Assembly: GCA_947588995.1 (NCBI GenBank)
Contig: CANPZI010000012.1
Location: 1 to 64,000, forward strand
Direction: 5' to 3'
From: an uncultured Lachnospiraceae bacterium
GTDB taxonomy: Bacteria > Bacillota > Clostridia > Lachnospirales > Lachnospiraceae
DNA: 64,000 bases
How positions within the stretch are numbered: position 1 is the first letter of the stretch; each line of letters starts with the position of its first letter. A program made the position numbers and the translations under genes. The notes under the pieces are model-generated. The model saw nothing but the letters and a program-made list of their open reading frames with translations. It made no database searches and was not told where the DNA came from. Shown here piece by piece: positions 56,793 through 64,000 of this stretch.

Positions 56793-57491
56793 ATGAAACT
56801 TTCGGTTGTAGTACCCTGTTATAATGAAGAACAGAATATTCCGCTGATGCTTTCGCGTTTCGGCGAGGTCATAGAGCGGGACGATATTGAGATTATTCTG
56901 GTGGACAATGGCTCTACGGACGACAGCGCGCGGGTACTCTCCGAGCTGCTGCCGGCCTATCCCTTTGCGAAAAGCGTGAAAGTGGAGGTCAATCAGGGCT
57001 ACGGCTACGGCATCCTGCAGGGACTTAAGGAATGCCGGGGCGAGTATGTCGGCTGGACCCATGCGGATATGCAGACCGATCCCGCGGATATCCTGAGAGC
57101 GCTTGCCGTCATAGAGGGGGAGAACGGCCTCGTGTTCGTCAAGGGAAACCGCAGGGGCCGGCCGCTTTTCGATGTGTTTTTCACGATGGGTATGAGTCTG
57201 TTCGAGACGTGCTATCTGCGGACGAAACTGTATGACATCAATGCACAGCCGAATCTTTTTCCCAGAGTATTCTATGATTCCTGGGAGAACCCGCCGCACG
57301 ATTTTGCCCTGGATCTCTACGCCCTGTACATGGCGCGCAGGAGAGGCCTTAAGGTGGTCAGGTTCCCGGTACTCTTCCCAAAGCGGATCTATGGCGAGTC
57401 CAAGTGGAATACCGGACTTAAGGCCAAGTGGAAATTTATCAAAAGAACGATAATGTTCAGTGTGAATCTCAGGAAAAACGGCAATGTATAA
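56793..57491 (+). CDS. GT2 family glycosyltransferase
   Basis: A 232-residue GT-A enzyme with KLSVVVPCYNEEQN, IILVDNGSTDDS and the metal motif GWTHADMQTDPAD. It resembles the polyprenyl-phosphate sugar synthases (DPM1/GtrB) but lacks membrane segments. It could make the lipid-linked donor used by the GT-C enzymes encoded beside it. The second of two ATG codons (56793) is spaced best from GGAGG. Confidence 0.9.
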   Translation: MKLSVVVPCYNEEQNIPLMLSRFGEVIERDDIEIILVDNGSTDDSARVLSELLPAYPFAKSVKVEVNQGYGYGILQGLKECRGEYVGWTHADMQTDPADILRALAVIEGENGLVFVKGNRRGRPLFDVFFTMGMSLFETCYLRTKLYDINAQPNLFPRVFYDSWENPPHDFALDLYALYMARRRGLKVVRFPVLFPKRIYGESKWNTGLKAKWKFIKRTIMFSVNLRKNGNV

Positions 57492-57522
57492 AAAGTGCCG
57501 CGGCAGACAGGAGGATGGGGAG

Positions 57523-58116
57523 ATGGAATATATCGCGCACAGAATCAACACGGTGGAGGAACTTAAGACGCTGCCTGCCGAGTACGGCGTGGAACTGGAT
57601 CTGCGGGATGATCTGAACGGCAGGATTTATATTTCGCACAATCCCTTTGAGGCGGGGGAGGATTTTGAGGACTACTGCAGAGCGTATCATCATGGGACAA
57701 TGATCCTGAATATCAAGAGTGAACGGATCGAGCACAAAGTGCTGGAGTACATGGGACAGTACCATATTGAGAAATATTTTTTTCTCGATTCTTCTTTTCC
57801 GATGATCAAGCTGCTCACTGATATGGGCGTCAGGGATATCGCACTGCGCTTCAGTGAGCTGGAGGGTATAGACACTCTCCGCAATATGGCGGGGCGCGCC
57901 GATTGGGTCTGGGTGGACTGCTTCACGAGGATTCCGCTTGACCGCGACAGCTGGCGGGAATTGCGGGAGCTGGGATATAAGCTGTGTTTTGTCTCCCCGG
58001 AGCTGGAGGCGCAGGAGGAGAAGCTTCCGGCCTATAAGAAGTATATAGAGGAGCAGGGGATCGTATTTGACGCGATCTGCACAAAGCGTTATCATATTGA
58101 TGACTGGAAAGCATAG
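57523..58116 (+). CDS. GDPD-like phosphodiesterase
   Basis: A 197-residue TIM-barrel-like protein. It begins EYIAHRINTVEEL (catalytic-type His-Arg), followed by YGVELDLRDD and ISHNPFEAGE, the metal and second His positions, as in glycerophosphodiesterases; DAICTKRYH is the end. The family is distant and shorter than usual GDPD (about 240). It may act on a glycerol- or sugar-phosphate link. AGGAGG precedes the ATG at 57523. Confidence 0.7.
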   Translation: MEYIAHRINTVEELKTLPAEYGVELDLRDDLNGRIYISHNPFEAGEDFEDYCRAYHHGTMILNIKSERIEHKVLEYMGQYHIEKYFFLDSSFPMIKLLTDMGVRDIALRFSELEGIDTLRNMAGRADWVWVDCFTRIPLDRDSWRELRELGYKLCFVSPELEAQEEKLPAYKKYIEEQGIVFDAICTKRYHIDDWKA

Positions 58117-58127
58117 GAGCGCGGTAT

Positions 58128-59714
58128 ATGAAGAAGATAAAGCAAAAGGCCGGCATGGCGGCGGCGATTCTGGCGACGCTGGCAGCGGGGATTCTCGTAT
58201 TTTACAGACATTGGCAGTTTGAACTGCCGTTGTGCCCGAATGTGGATGAGCAGATGTCCCTGGAGCAGATCGGGAATCTGCTGAATCAGCATATTTACGT
58301 GGGCGATGTCTATGTGCTGGACTTCTTCCGCTATCCGCATCTGACTTTTTATTACGCAGTGCTGGGCGTCCGGCTGCTCGGCAGACTTCTGGCCGTGGCG
58401 GACACTGCCATGCTGGCGCGCTATGTCGTCTGCGGTACGGCGCTCCTCTCCAATGTGTGCGTTTATTTCTCCGTGAAAAGGATGACGGGAGAGCGCGGCT
58501 TAAGTTTTATGGCATTTGTGCTGTCAGTCTTTTCTCTGTACGGCTACGCTTATTTGTACTACACGGGACCGGACACGATGATTTACGCCGTGGCGAATGT
58601 CATCCTGTTTCTCGGCTGCGTGATCTGGCAGGATAACTGCGAGGACAGGGTAGTCTATCTGTGGTATCCGCTTCTCGCTGTCTGCATCGGACTGGCCACA
58701 GCCGCGAAGTACCACGGGATTTTGTTCGGGCTTTTTTGGCTGGCGCTGCATGTGCGCAAGGGATTCTGGAAAAGCTACCGGGATAATTTTTTGTTCTTTC
58801 TCAACTGTATCATACTGGCGTTGGCGTTCTGCCTGTGCAATTATTCGCTGTTCTTTCATTTCAAGACTTTTGTCGGGGATAACCTGTACAATTTCAACCA
58901 TTACGCGTGGGGGCATCCCGGCATAGAGCACAATCTGCCGCTTCTGGGATATACGGAGGCGTATGCGCTCAGCGGTTACGGTATCGTGGGCGGCGTGCTG
59001 ATTCTTGTGGGAGTGGTCTGTCTGTTTCGCAGAAAAGATTGGAAACAGGCGGTCGTGTTTCTCCTGATGCCTGTCTTTGTGATTCTGTTTCTGTCGAGAT
59101 ATCAGATCATGCTCGGCCGTAATCTGGCGCTCGTGCTGCCGTTTTCCTATCTCTTTATGGCATACGGGCTGGCGGCGCTCAGGGCGGTTCTGCGCAGGAG
59201 AGAGCGACGTGGCGGTAAGGCTGTACTGCCGGTGCTTGTGGGGCTGATGGCGGTGTGCAATATCCTGACGGCGTGCGGCAGTTACCGCTATGACCTGACT
59301 TATGCGCAGGCGATGCGGTATATCGAGGAGCAGATTCCGGAGGGCGCGGTGATTTACTGCACTTCTTTCGCGCCGGCCATCGATCCGGAACGCTATGAGG
59401 TGATTGATATCGGAGAGGATATGAGGCGTCCGCCGGATATCCTTGGAGAGGGAGAATACTTTGTGGATGTGCAGTATGCCACGGGATATTTCAGCCAGCG
59501 AAAGGATTATCTGCTCTTTCAGGGCGGCGACATGTACCCTGACCTGAAGAGCCTGTACGAGCAGAAACTGGAGAATTACACGTGCCTGCAGTTTTATCGG
59601 GGCATCTCTTACGGCGGGGAGTGGAAGTATCGGATCGGCTATCTGGATTGGTTCCGATACAGTCCGAAAGAATATTATGTCGGGCCGAGCATCGGCATAT
59701 ACGGCGGCGGGTGA
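58128..59714 (+). CDS. GT39-like polytopic glycosyltransferase
   Basis: A 528-residue membrane protein with about eleven segments and a C-terminal outer domain. The first outer loop has CPNVDEQMSLEQ, an Asp-Glu pair as in PMT/ArnT enzymes, and LDFFRYPHLTFYYAVLG follows. It should transfer a sugar from polyprenyl phosphate at the outer face. Last gene of the operon, 11 bases after the phosphodiesterase. Confidence 0.82.
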   Translation: MKKIKQKAGMAAAILATLAAGILVFYRHWQFELPLCPNVDEQMSLEQIGNLLNQHIYVGDVYVLDFFRYPHLTFYYAVLGVRLLGRLLAVADTAMLARYVVCGTALLSNVCVYFSVKRMTGERGLSFMAFVLSVFSLYGYAYLYYTGPDTMIYAVANVILFLGCVIWQDNCEDRVVYLWYPLLAVCIGLATAAKYHGILFGLFWLALHVRKGFWKSYRDNFLFFLNCIILALAFCLCNYSLFFHFKTFVGDNLYNFNHYAWGHPGIEHNLPLLGYTEAYALSGYGIVGGVLILVGVVCLFRRKDWKQAVVFLLMPVFVILFLSRYQIMLGRNLALVLPFSYLFMAYGLAALRAVLRRRERRGGKAVLPVLVGLMAVCNILTACGSYRYDLTYAQAMRYIEEQIPEGAVIYCTSFAPAIDPERYEVIDIGEDMRRPPDILGEGEYFVDVQYATGYFSQRKDYLLFQGGDMYPDLKSLYEQKLENYTCLQFYRGISYGGEWKYRIGYLDWFRYSPKEYYVGPSIGIYGGG

Positions 59715-59751
59715 CGAAAGCTGCCGGGGAAACCGGCGATCGGCGCGGATC

Positions 59752-60420
59752 TTACGTCAGCAGCTCCTGCAGCAGCAGTTTCAGTTCCTCCATCTCCGGT
59801 TCGGAGAAAGCGGGGGAACTTTTTTTGTCGGCAGGCTGATCGGGGCCGTGCGCTTCGGCGGAGGCTGTTCGGCCGTGGCTGATTGACTGCATGTCCTGCT
59901 CGGCCTGTTCCAGGCGGTTCGCCAGATGATTCTCCAGGTAGTCTACCAGATTGATCCGCAGCGTATTGCGTTTGCCGGCGGCATCGACCAGGGAGGAGAC
60001 TGCGAAATAGCAGTACAGGCCCAGAAAGCTGACCACATAAAAAGGCGCAATACTGAAAAAATTTTCATTGTTGATGATGCCCCGGCAGGCGCCGATGCCC
60101 GCCACCAGAACGGCGAGCAGCACAAGCTGTCCCGACAGGTGCTGAATGAGGGAGAGCGGAACCTTGCCGAACCGGATGCCGCTCAGATACTTGTCCACAA
60201 AAATCGGCACGTTGGCTACTTTTTCATTGATCTTGCGGCAGCCTGTGAATTTGAGCTTCAGCTGCTGCAGAGATTTGTCGGCGGTGGCGGACATATGCTC
60301 CGTCTCCCAGATCAGGCGGCGGTATATCACCTCCATGAGGATCTGGCATATAATACTGGCAGACAGCAGTGCCAGGATGGCGATCATGAAAAATTTGTGT
60401 TGAAAAAAGATTGCGAACAT
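59752..60420 (-). CDS. Hypothetical membrane protein
   Basis: A 222-residue protein of a type I do not recognise. One membrane segment is at 10-32, two are at about 92-150 (LSGQLVLLAVLVAGIGAC, APFYVVSFLGLYCYFAVSSL), and the last 70 residues are charged and disordered, ending in an amphipathic helix (EMEELKLLLQELLT). GGAGGAA precedes the ATG. It converges with the GT39-like gene. Confidence 0.75.
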   Translation of the reverse strand: MFAIFFQHKFFMIAILALLSASIICQILMEVIYRRLIWETEHMSATADKSLQQLKLKFTGCRKINEKVANVPIFVDKYLSGIRFGKVPLSLIQHLSGQLVLLAVLVAGIGACRGIINNENFFSIAPFYVVSFLGLYCYFAVSSLVDAAGKRNTLRINLVDYLENHLANRLEQAEQDMQSISHGRTASAEAHGPDQPADKKSSPAFSEPEMEELKLLLQELLT

Positions 60421-60530
60421 AATTCTTCCTCCTGTGCGGCAGGCTTAAAATAATGTGTATACTTACATTATATTGCATTATTTCGGAGACGAAAGCTGTA
60501 AGCGATCGTCAAATTAGTCCATAAAATACA

Positions 60531-60559
60531 TGGAAACGTGCGTGAGAGTATGATACAAT
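60531..60559 (+). promoter_or_regulatory. Probable murG promoter
   Basis: TGGAAA (60531-60536) and TGA-TACAAT (60554-60559) with a 17-base spacer. Confidence 0.5.
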
Positions 60560-60598
60560 TCATATCGGAAGATTTTCGGTGAGGAGGTTTCTTTCATC

Positions 60599-61678
60599 AT
60601 GGGTAAGAAGATCGTGTTGACCGGCGGCGGGACTGCCGGACATGTGACGCCGAATATGGCGCTGCTCCCGAGACTCAGGGAGCTGCAGTATGAGATCGCA
60701 TATATGGGATCCTATGACGGGATCGAGAAGAAGCTGATAGAGGACTATGACATTCCCTATTATGGTATCTCTACCGGAAAGTTCCGAAGGTATTTTGATC
60801 CGAAGAATTTTTCCGACCCTTTCCGCGTCCTCAAGGGGATGCACGAGGCGAGAAAATATTTGAAAGAAATCAGACCGGATGTGGTGTTCTCCAAGGGCGG
60901 TTTTGTCAGCGTTCCCGTAGTACGCGCGGCCGCGTCTCTCAGGATCCCGTGTATCATACACGAATCCGATATGACGCCGGGGCTGGCGAATAAGCTCTGC
61001 ATACCGGTCGCGAAGAAAGTGTGCTGTAACTTTCCCGAGACTTTCAATATGCTGCCGGCCAACAAGGCGGTGCTGACCGGCTCTCCGATCAGGGAGGAAC
61101 TCACGACAGGGAACGCCGAGGCAGGTTATCGGCTATGCGGTTTTGATGTTTCCAAGCCGGTCATCATGGTGGTGGGCGGCAGTCAGGGGTCGGCCGCGGT
61201 CAATCAGGCGGTCAGGGACGTGCTGCCGGAACTTTTGAAAGATTTTCAGGTAGTACACCTGTGTGGCAAAGATAAGGTGGATAATCTTCTGCTCACCACG
61301 CCGGGATATAAACAATTCGAGTATATTACGTCGGAGATGAAAGATCTTTTCGCGATGGCGGATATTGTGATTTCCCGGGCGGGCGCCAACGCGATCAGCG
61401 AGATATTGACACTCAGAAAACCCAATATCCTGATCCCGCTTCCGGCGGGCAGCAGCAGAGGCGATCAGATTCTGAACGCAAGATCCTTTGAGGAGCAGGG
61501 TTTCAGCATCGTGATCGACGAGGATGATCTGACGAACAAACTGTTCCTTGAGAAGATCAGGGAGCTGTACGGCAGCAGGGACGCCTATGTCAGCGCGATG
61601 AGCAAGAGCAGTCAGCGCGACGCCATCGGCAAGATCATCGATCTGATTGAGGATGCGGCGAACGGGAAAATGTCTTGA
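60599..61678 (+). CDS. murG: UDP-GlcNAc:lipid I GlcNAc transferase MurG
   Basis: A 359-residue GT28 enzyme that makes lipid II. It has the glycine loops GGGTAGHVTPN, FSKGGFVSVPVV and VVGGSQGSAAVN, and the donor motif SRAGANAISEIL. It is away from the usual mur-fts cluster, as in several clostridia. The segment CNFPETFNMLP is conserved. GGAGG precedes the ATG. Confidence 0.93.
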   Translation: MGKKIVLTGGGTAGHVTPNMALLPRLRELQYEIAYMGSYDGIEKKLIEDYDIPYYGISTGKFRRYFDPKNFSDPFRVLKGMHEARKYLKEIRPDVVFSKGGFVSVPVVRAAASLRIPCIIHESDMTPGLANKLCIPVAKKVCCNFPETFNMLPANKAVLTGSPIREELTTGNAEAGYRLCGFDVSKPVIMVVGGSQGSAAVNQAVRDVLPELLKDFQVVHLCGKDKVDNLLLTTPGYKQFEYITSEMKDLFAMADIVISRAGANAISEILTLRKPNILIPLPAGSSRGDQILNARSFEEQGFSIVIDEDDLTNKLFLEKIRELYGSRDAYVSAMSKSSQRDAIGKIIDLIEDAANGKMS

Positions 61679-61769
61679 AAAACCCTGTGCGCAATGCTAC
61701 ACTTATCAGTGACAGCAGTCGATAACGGGCACGGAAGCGATGCCTGATAGAAAAGGAGAGAGGATAAAG

Positions 61770-63116
61770 ATGAGCAAAGTTACGTTTGATTATTCCAAGG
61801 CGGCTTCTTTCGTCAGGGACAATGAAGTGGAATCCATGAAAAAGCTGGCGCTGGACGCGAAAGAAGTGCTTGTGGGAAAGACGGGAGCAGGCAATGACTT
61901 TCTGGGCTGGATTGATCTGCCGGTTAATTATGACAAGGAAGAGTTTGCCAGGATTAAGAAAGCGGCGGCGAAGATCCAGAGCGATTCGGAAGTGCTGCTG
62001 GTGATCGGTATCGGCGGTTCCTATCTCGGCGCGAGGGCGGCGGTTGAATTCCTGCGCCACAGTTTCTATAATGTTGTGGACAAATCCGTCAGAAAGACGC
62101 CGGAGATTTATTTCGTGGGAAACTCGATCAGTTCTACCTATATCAAACATCTGATTGACGTGGTCGGCGACAGAGATTTTTCCATCAACATGATCTCCAA
62201 GTCCGGCACGACTACCGAACCGGCTATTGCGTTCCGTGTCTTCAAGGAGATGGCGGAGAAGAAGTACGGCAAAAAAGGCGCGGCGGAGAGAATCTATGCG
62301 ACCACCGACAAGGCGAGAGGATCTTTGAAGAATCTGGCGACCGAGGAGGGCTATGAGAGTTTTGTCGTTCCCGATGACGTGGGCGGCCGTTTCTCCGTGC
62401 TGACGGCCGTAGGGCTTTTGCCGATTGCGGTGTCCGGCGCGGACATCGACAAGCTGATGGAGGGTGCCGCGGACGGACGTAAGAGAGCGCTGGAAGCTCC
62501 TTTCGAGGAAAATGACGCGCTGCAGTACGCGGCGCTGCGCAATATCCTGCTGAGAAAAGGCAAGAACATAGAGATTCTGGCCAACTATGAGCCGAGCGTG
62601 CACTATGTCTCCGAGTGGTGGAAGCAGCTCTACGGCGAGTCCGAGGGCAAGGATCAGAAAGGTATCTTCCCGGCCAGTGTAGATCTGACGACCGATCTGC
62701 ACTCCATGGGACAGTTTATTCAGGACGGCTCGAGGAATCTGTTCGAGACGGTTATCAACATCGAGAAGAGCCGCGAGGAGATTATCATTGGCGAGGAGCC
62801 GGTGGATCTGGACGGCTTGAACTATCTGGCAGGCAAGAGCGTGGATTTTGTCAACAAGAGCGCGATGAACGGAACGATTCTCGCGCACACCGACGGGCAG
62901 GTGCCGAACCTGATGGTAAAAGTGCCCGAGGTGAGCGAGTTCTACCTCGGCCAGCTCTTCTACTTCTTCGAGTTTGCCTGCGGCGTCAGCGGTTATCTGC
63001 TGGGTGTGAACCCGTTCAACCAGCCGGGTGTGGAGAGCTACAAGAAGAACATGTTCGCGCTTCTCGGCAAGCCGGGTTATGAGGCGCAGAGAGAGGAACT
63101 GCTGAAGAGGCTGTAA
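61770..63116 (+). CDS. pgi: Glucose-6-phosphate isomerase
   Basis: A 448-residue enzyme of glycolysis converting glucose-6-phosphate and fructose-6-phosphate. Motifs: [50 protein letters not shown]-like DDVGGRFS, and [22 protein letters not shown] precedes the ATG at 61770; the longer frame (61740) lacks one. Length is that of the short bacterial type. Confidence 0.95.
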   Translation: MSKVTFDYSKAASFVRDNEVESMKKLALDAKEVLVGKTGAGNDFLGWIDLPVNYDKEEFARIKKAAAKIQSDSEVLLVIGIGGSYLGARAAVEFLRHSFYNVVDKSVRKTPEIYFVGNSISSTYIKHLIDVVGDRDFSINMISKSGTTTEPAIAFRVFKEMAEKKYGKKGAAERIYATTDKARGSLKNLATEEGYESFVVPDDVGGRFSVLTAVGLLPIAVSGADIDKLMEGAADGRKRALEAPFEENDALQYAALRNILLRKGKNIEILANYEPSVHYVSEWWKQLYGESEGKDQKGIFPASVDLTTDLHSMGQFIQDGSRNLFETVINIEKSREEIIIGEEPVDLDGLNYLAGKSVDFVNKSAMNGTILAHTDGQVPNLMVKVPEVSEFYLGQLFYFFEFACGVSGYLLGVNPFNQPGVESYKKNMFALLGKPGYEAQREELLKRL

Positions 63117-63163
63117 TTGAGAACCGGGAGTAACTTCGGACAGGGAAAATCAGAGAAGATAAA

Positions 63164-63198
63164 GAAATGCCGTTCCGCACAATGCGGGGCGGCATTTC
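63164..63198. terminator. Terminator between pgi and the Xre gene
   Basis: A 16-bp stem: GAAATGCCGTTCCGCA, loop CAA, TGCGGGGCGGCATTTC, with two G-U pairs. The minus-strand side ends in TTTCTTTAT, so it fits best for the Xre gene; it may also end pgi. Confidence 0.8.
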
Positions 63199-63203
63199 CT
63201 GTC

Positions 63204-63572
63204 TTAACGAGTGATTTCCGGATGATGGTTCAGGCGGCGGATCAATGTAAACAGCAGAATAATATCATCATCGGAAAGCGTCTTGATTTCGTCTGTCACT
63301 TTGTCCATCAGCACCGGATTTTCCTGCTGTATATCAAAGAAAGCTTTCGGGCTGATGCCGAAGTAGTCACAGATAGAGAAGAATTCTGACATGGAAGGCA
63401 GTGCTTTGCCGGAAGAAATGTTGTAGATATATCCCCGGCTATGGCCGAGTGCATAACTCATTTGATATTCGGACACCCCTTTGTTTAAGCGCAGCTGCGT
63501 AATACGGTTTCTTACAAACTCTTCCAATCTGTTTCCGTCCTTTCCTGATATTTCAAGCATCCGATTTGCCAT
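63204..63572 (-). CDS. Xre-type HTH regulator
   Basis: A 122-residue protein (from ATG 63572) with an Xre domain: VRNRITQLRLNKGVSEYQMSY, SRGYIYNISSGKALPS, FFSICDYFGISPKAFF, then a short C-terminal part ending RRLNHHPEITR. The ATG at 63560 is also possible; no good ribosome site was seen for either. It diverges from the polyphosphate polymerase gene. Confidence 0.8.
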   Translation of the reverse strand: MANRMLEISGKDGNRLEEFVRNRITQLRLNKGVSEYQMSYALGHSRGYIYNISSGKALPSMSEFFSICDYFGISPKAFFDIQQENPVLMDKVTDEIKTLSDDDIILLFTLIRRLNHHPEITR

Positions 63573-63664
63573 ATTGGTCGTGCATGGCAAATAGTTACAA
63601 AAGTTTATAACATATTTTAATAGACAAACCGGCGGGAATAGCATAATCATACATGACATATTTG

Positions 63665-63693
63665 TTGAAAAGACATATTATTTATGTTATAAT
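63665..63693 (+). promoter_or_regulatory. Promoter of the VTC-domain gene
   Basis: TTGAAA (63665-63670), 17-base spacer, and TGT-TATAAT (63688-63693), an extended -10. Confidence 0.75.
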
Positions 63694-63740
63694 TTCCCAG
63701 GCGTAGTTTACAGCACAAAAAGGGTCTGTTACAGAGAACG

Positions 63741-64000
63741 ATGGCACTGAGAAGAGAAATAAAGTATATTGTATCATTACAGACAGCGTATGCCATAGAA
63801 CAGACGTTAGATCGTCTGCTTGTAAGAGACTCACACGGTATGCACAGTGCGTACACAGTAAGGAGTCTTTATTTTGATACGGTGGATAATACGGATTACT
63901 GGGACAAAATCGCCGGTATAGAGCGGAGAAAAAAGATCCGGCTTCGAATCTATAATCAAGATTGTTCTCTGTGCAAGCTGGAAGTCAAACAGAAATTCGG
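63741..64000 (+). CDS. VTC-domain polyphosphate polymerase, partial
   Basis: The frame runs off the window end after 86 codons. It starts MALRREIKYIVSLQTAYAIE and has SLYFDTVDNTDYWDKIAG, RKKIRLRIYNQ and KLEVKQKF, the basic and acidic tunnel residues of VTC-type polyphosphate polymerases. These make polyphosphate from ATP; in this group the gene is often beside CotH-like and DUF4956 genes. The beginning is sure; the end is not seen. Confidence 0.88.
   Translation, partial: MALRREIKYIVSLQTAYAIEQTLDRLLVRDSHGMHSAYTVRSLYFDTVDNTDYWDKIAGIERRKKIRLRIYNQDCSLCKLEVKQKF

Overview
The window is chromosomal DNA around the replication origin of a low-to-moderate-GC clostridium, most likely a gut Lachnospiraceae. 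This rests on the gene order rpmH-rnpA-yidD-yidC-jag-mnmE-mnmG-rsmG to the left and dnaA-dnaN-S4-recF-gyrB-gyrA to the right, on strong AGGAGG ribosome sites, and on family types common in that group (DUF6033, DUF4080 cobalamin radical SAM, DUF4358 lipoprotein, high-molecular-weight rubredoxin, VTC polyphosphate polymerase). No tRNA, rRNA, CRISPR array, integrase or transposase was found.

Layout. 1-2,200: an alpha/beta hydrolase and a DUF6033 gene that converge on a shared terminator. 2,255-11,082 (minus strand): the ribosome, tRNA-modification and membrane-insertion operon leading away from the origin. 11,083-13,084: oriC, with DnaA-box clusters on both sides of dnaA. 13,085-20,095 (plus): dnaN, S4 gene, recF, gyrB, gyrA. 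20,400-24,143: a peroxide-response operon (glutathione-peroxidase-like, flavodoxin, OhrR), a metallophosphoesterase and a membrane-bound Xre regulator with a small leader peptide and inverted repeat. 24,332-28,679: a defence-like island with a DUF4143 ATPase and an AbiEi/AbiEii module. The module lies between an intact class-M-like sirtuin gene and a remnant of a second sirtuin 3' end, and two 145-bp near-identical repeats mark its edges. 28,760-35,256: rubredoxin-flavin reductase, a BceRS-BceAB peptide-resistance module with a BceR-type operator, and galK.

35,530-46,383: a frameshifted acyltransferase with poly-G tracts, an ABC exporter, a MATE transporter, a DUF4173-Xre-DUF2975 cluster with its own operator, a CotH-like surface kinase with an in-frame C9 tract, a GT87 membrane glycosyltransferase and exonuclease III. 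46,611-59,714: a cell-envelope region. Its minus-strand arm encodes a class II aldolase, a tandem two-domain nucleotidyltransferase and a DUF4358 lipoprotein. Its plus-strand operon encodes an MBOAT acyltransferase, an SGNH/AlgX-like partner, a GT87-like membrane protein fused to a uridine-kinase-like domain, a HAD phosphatase, a GT2, a GDPD-like phosphodiesterase and a GT39-like enzyme. This operon is the best candidate for an undescribed system. I infer that it builds and acylates a phosphate-containing envelope glycan. 60,599-64,000: murG, pgi, an Xre regulator, and the start of a VTC-domain polyphosphate polymerase that runs off the window.

Most start codons below were chosen by ribosome-binding site and family length, so several genes start inside the longest open frame.
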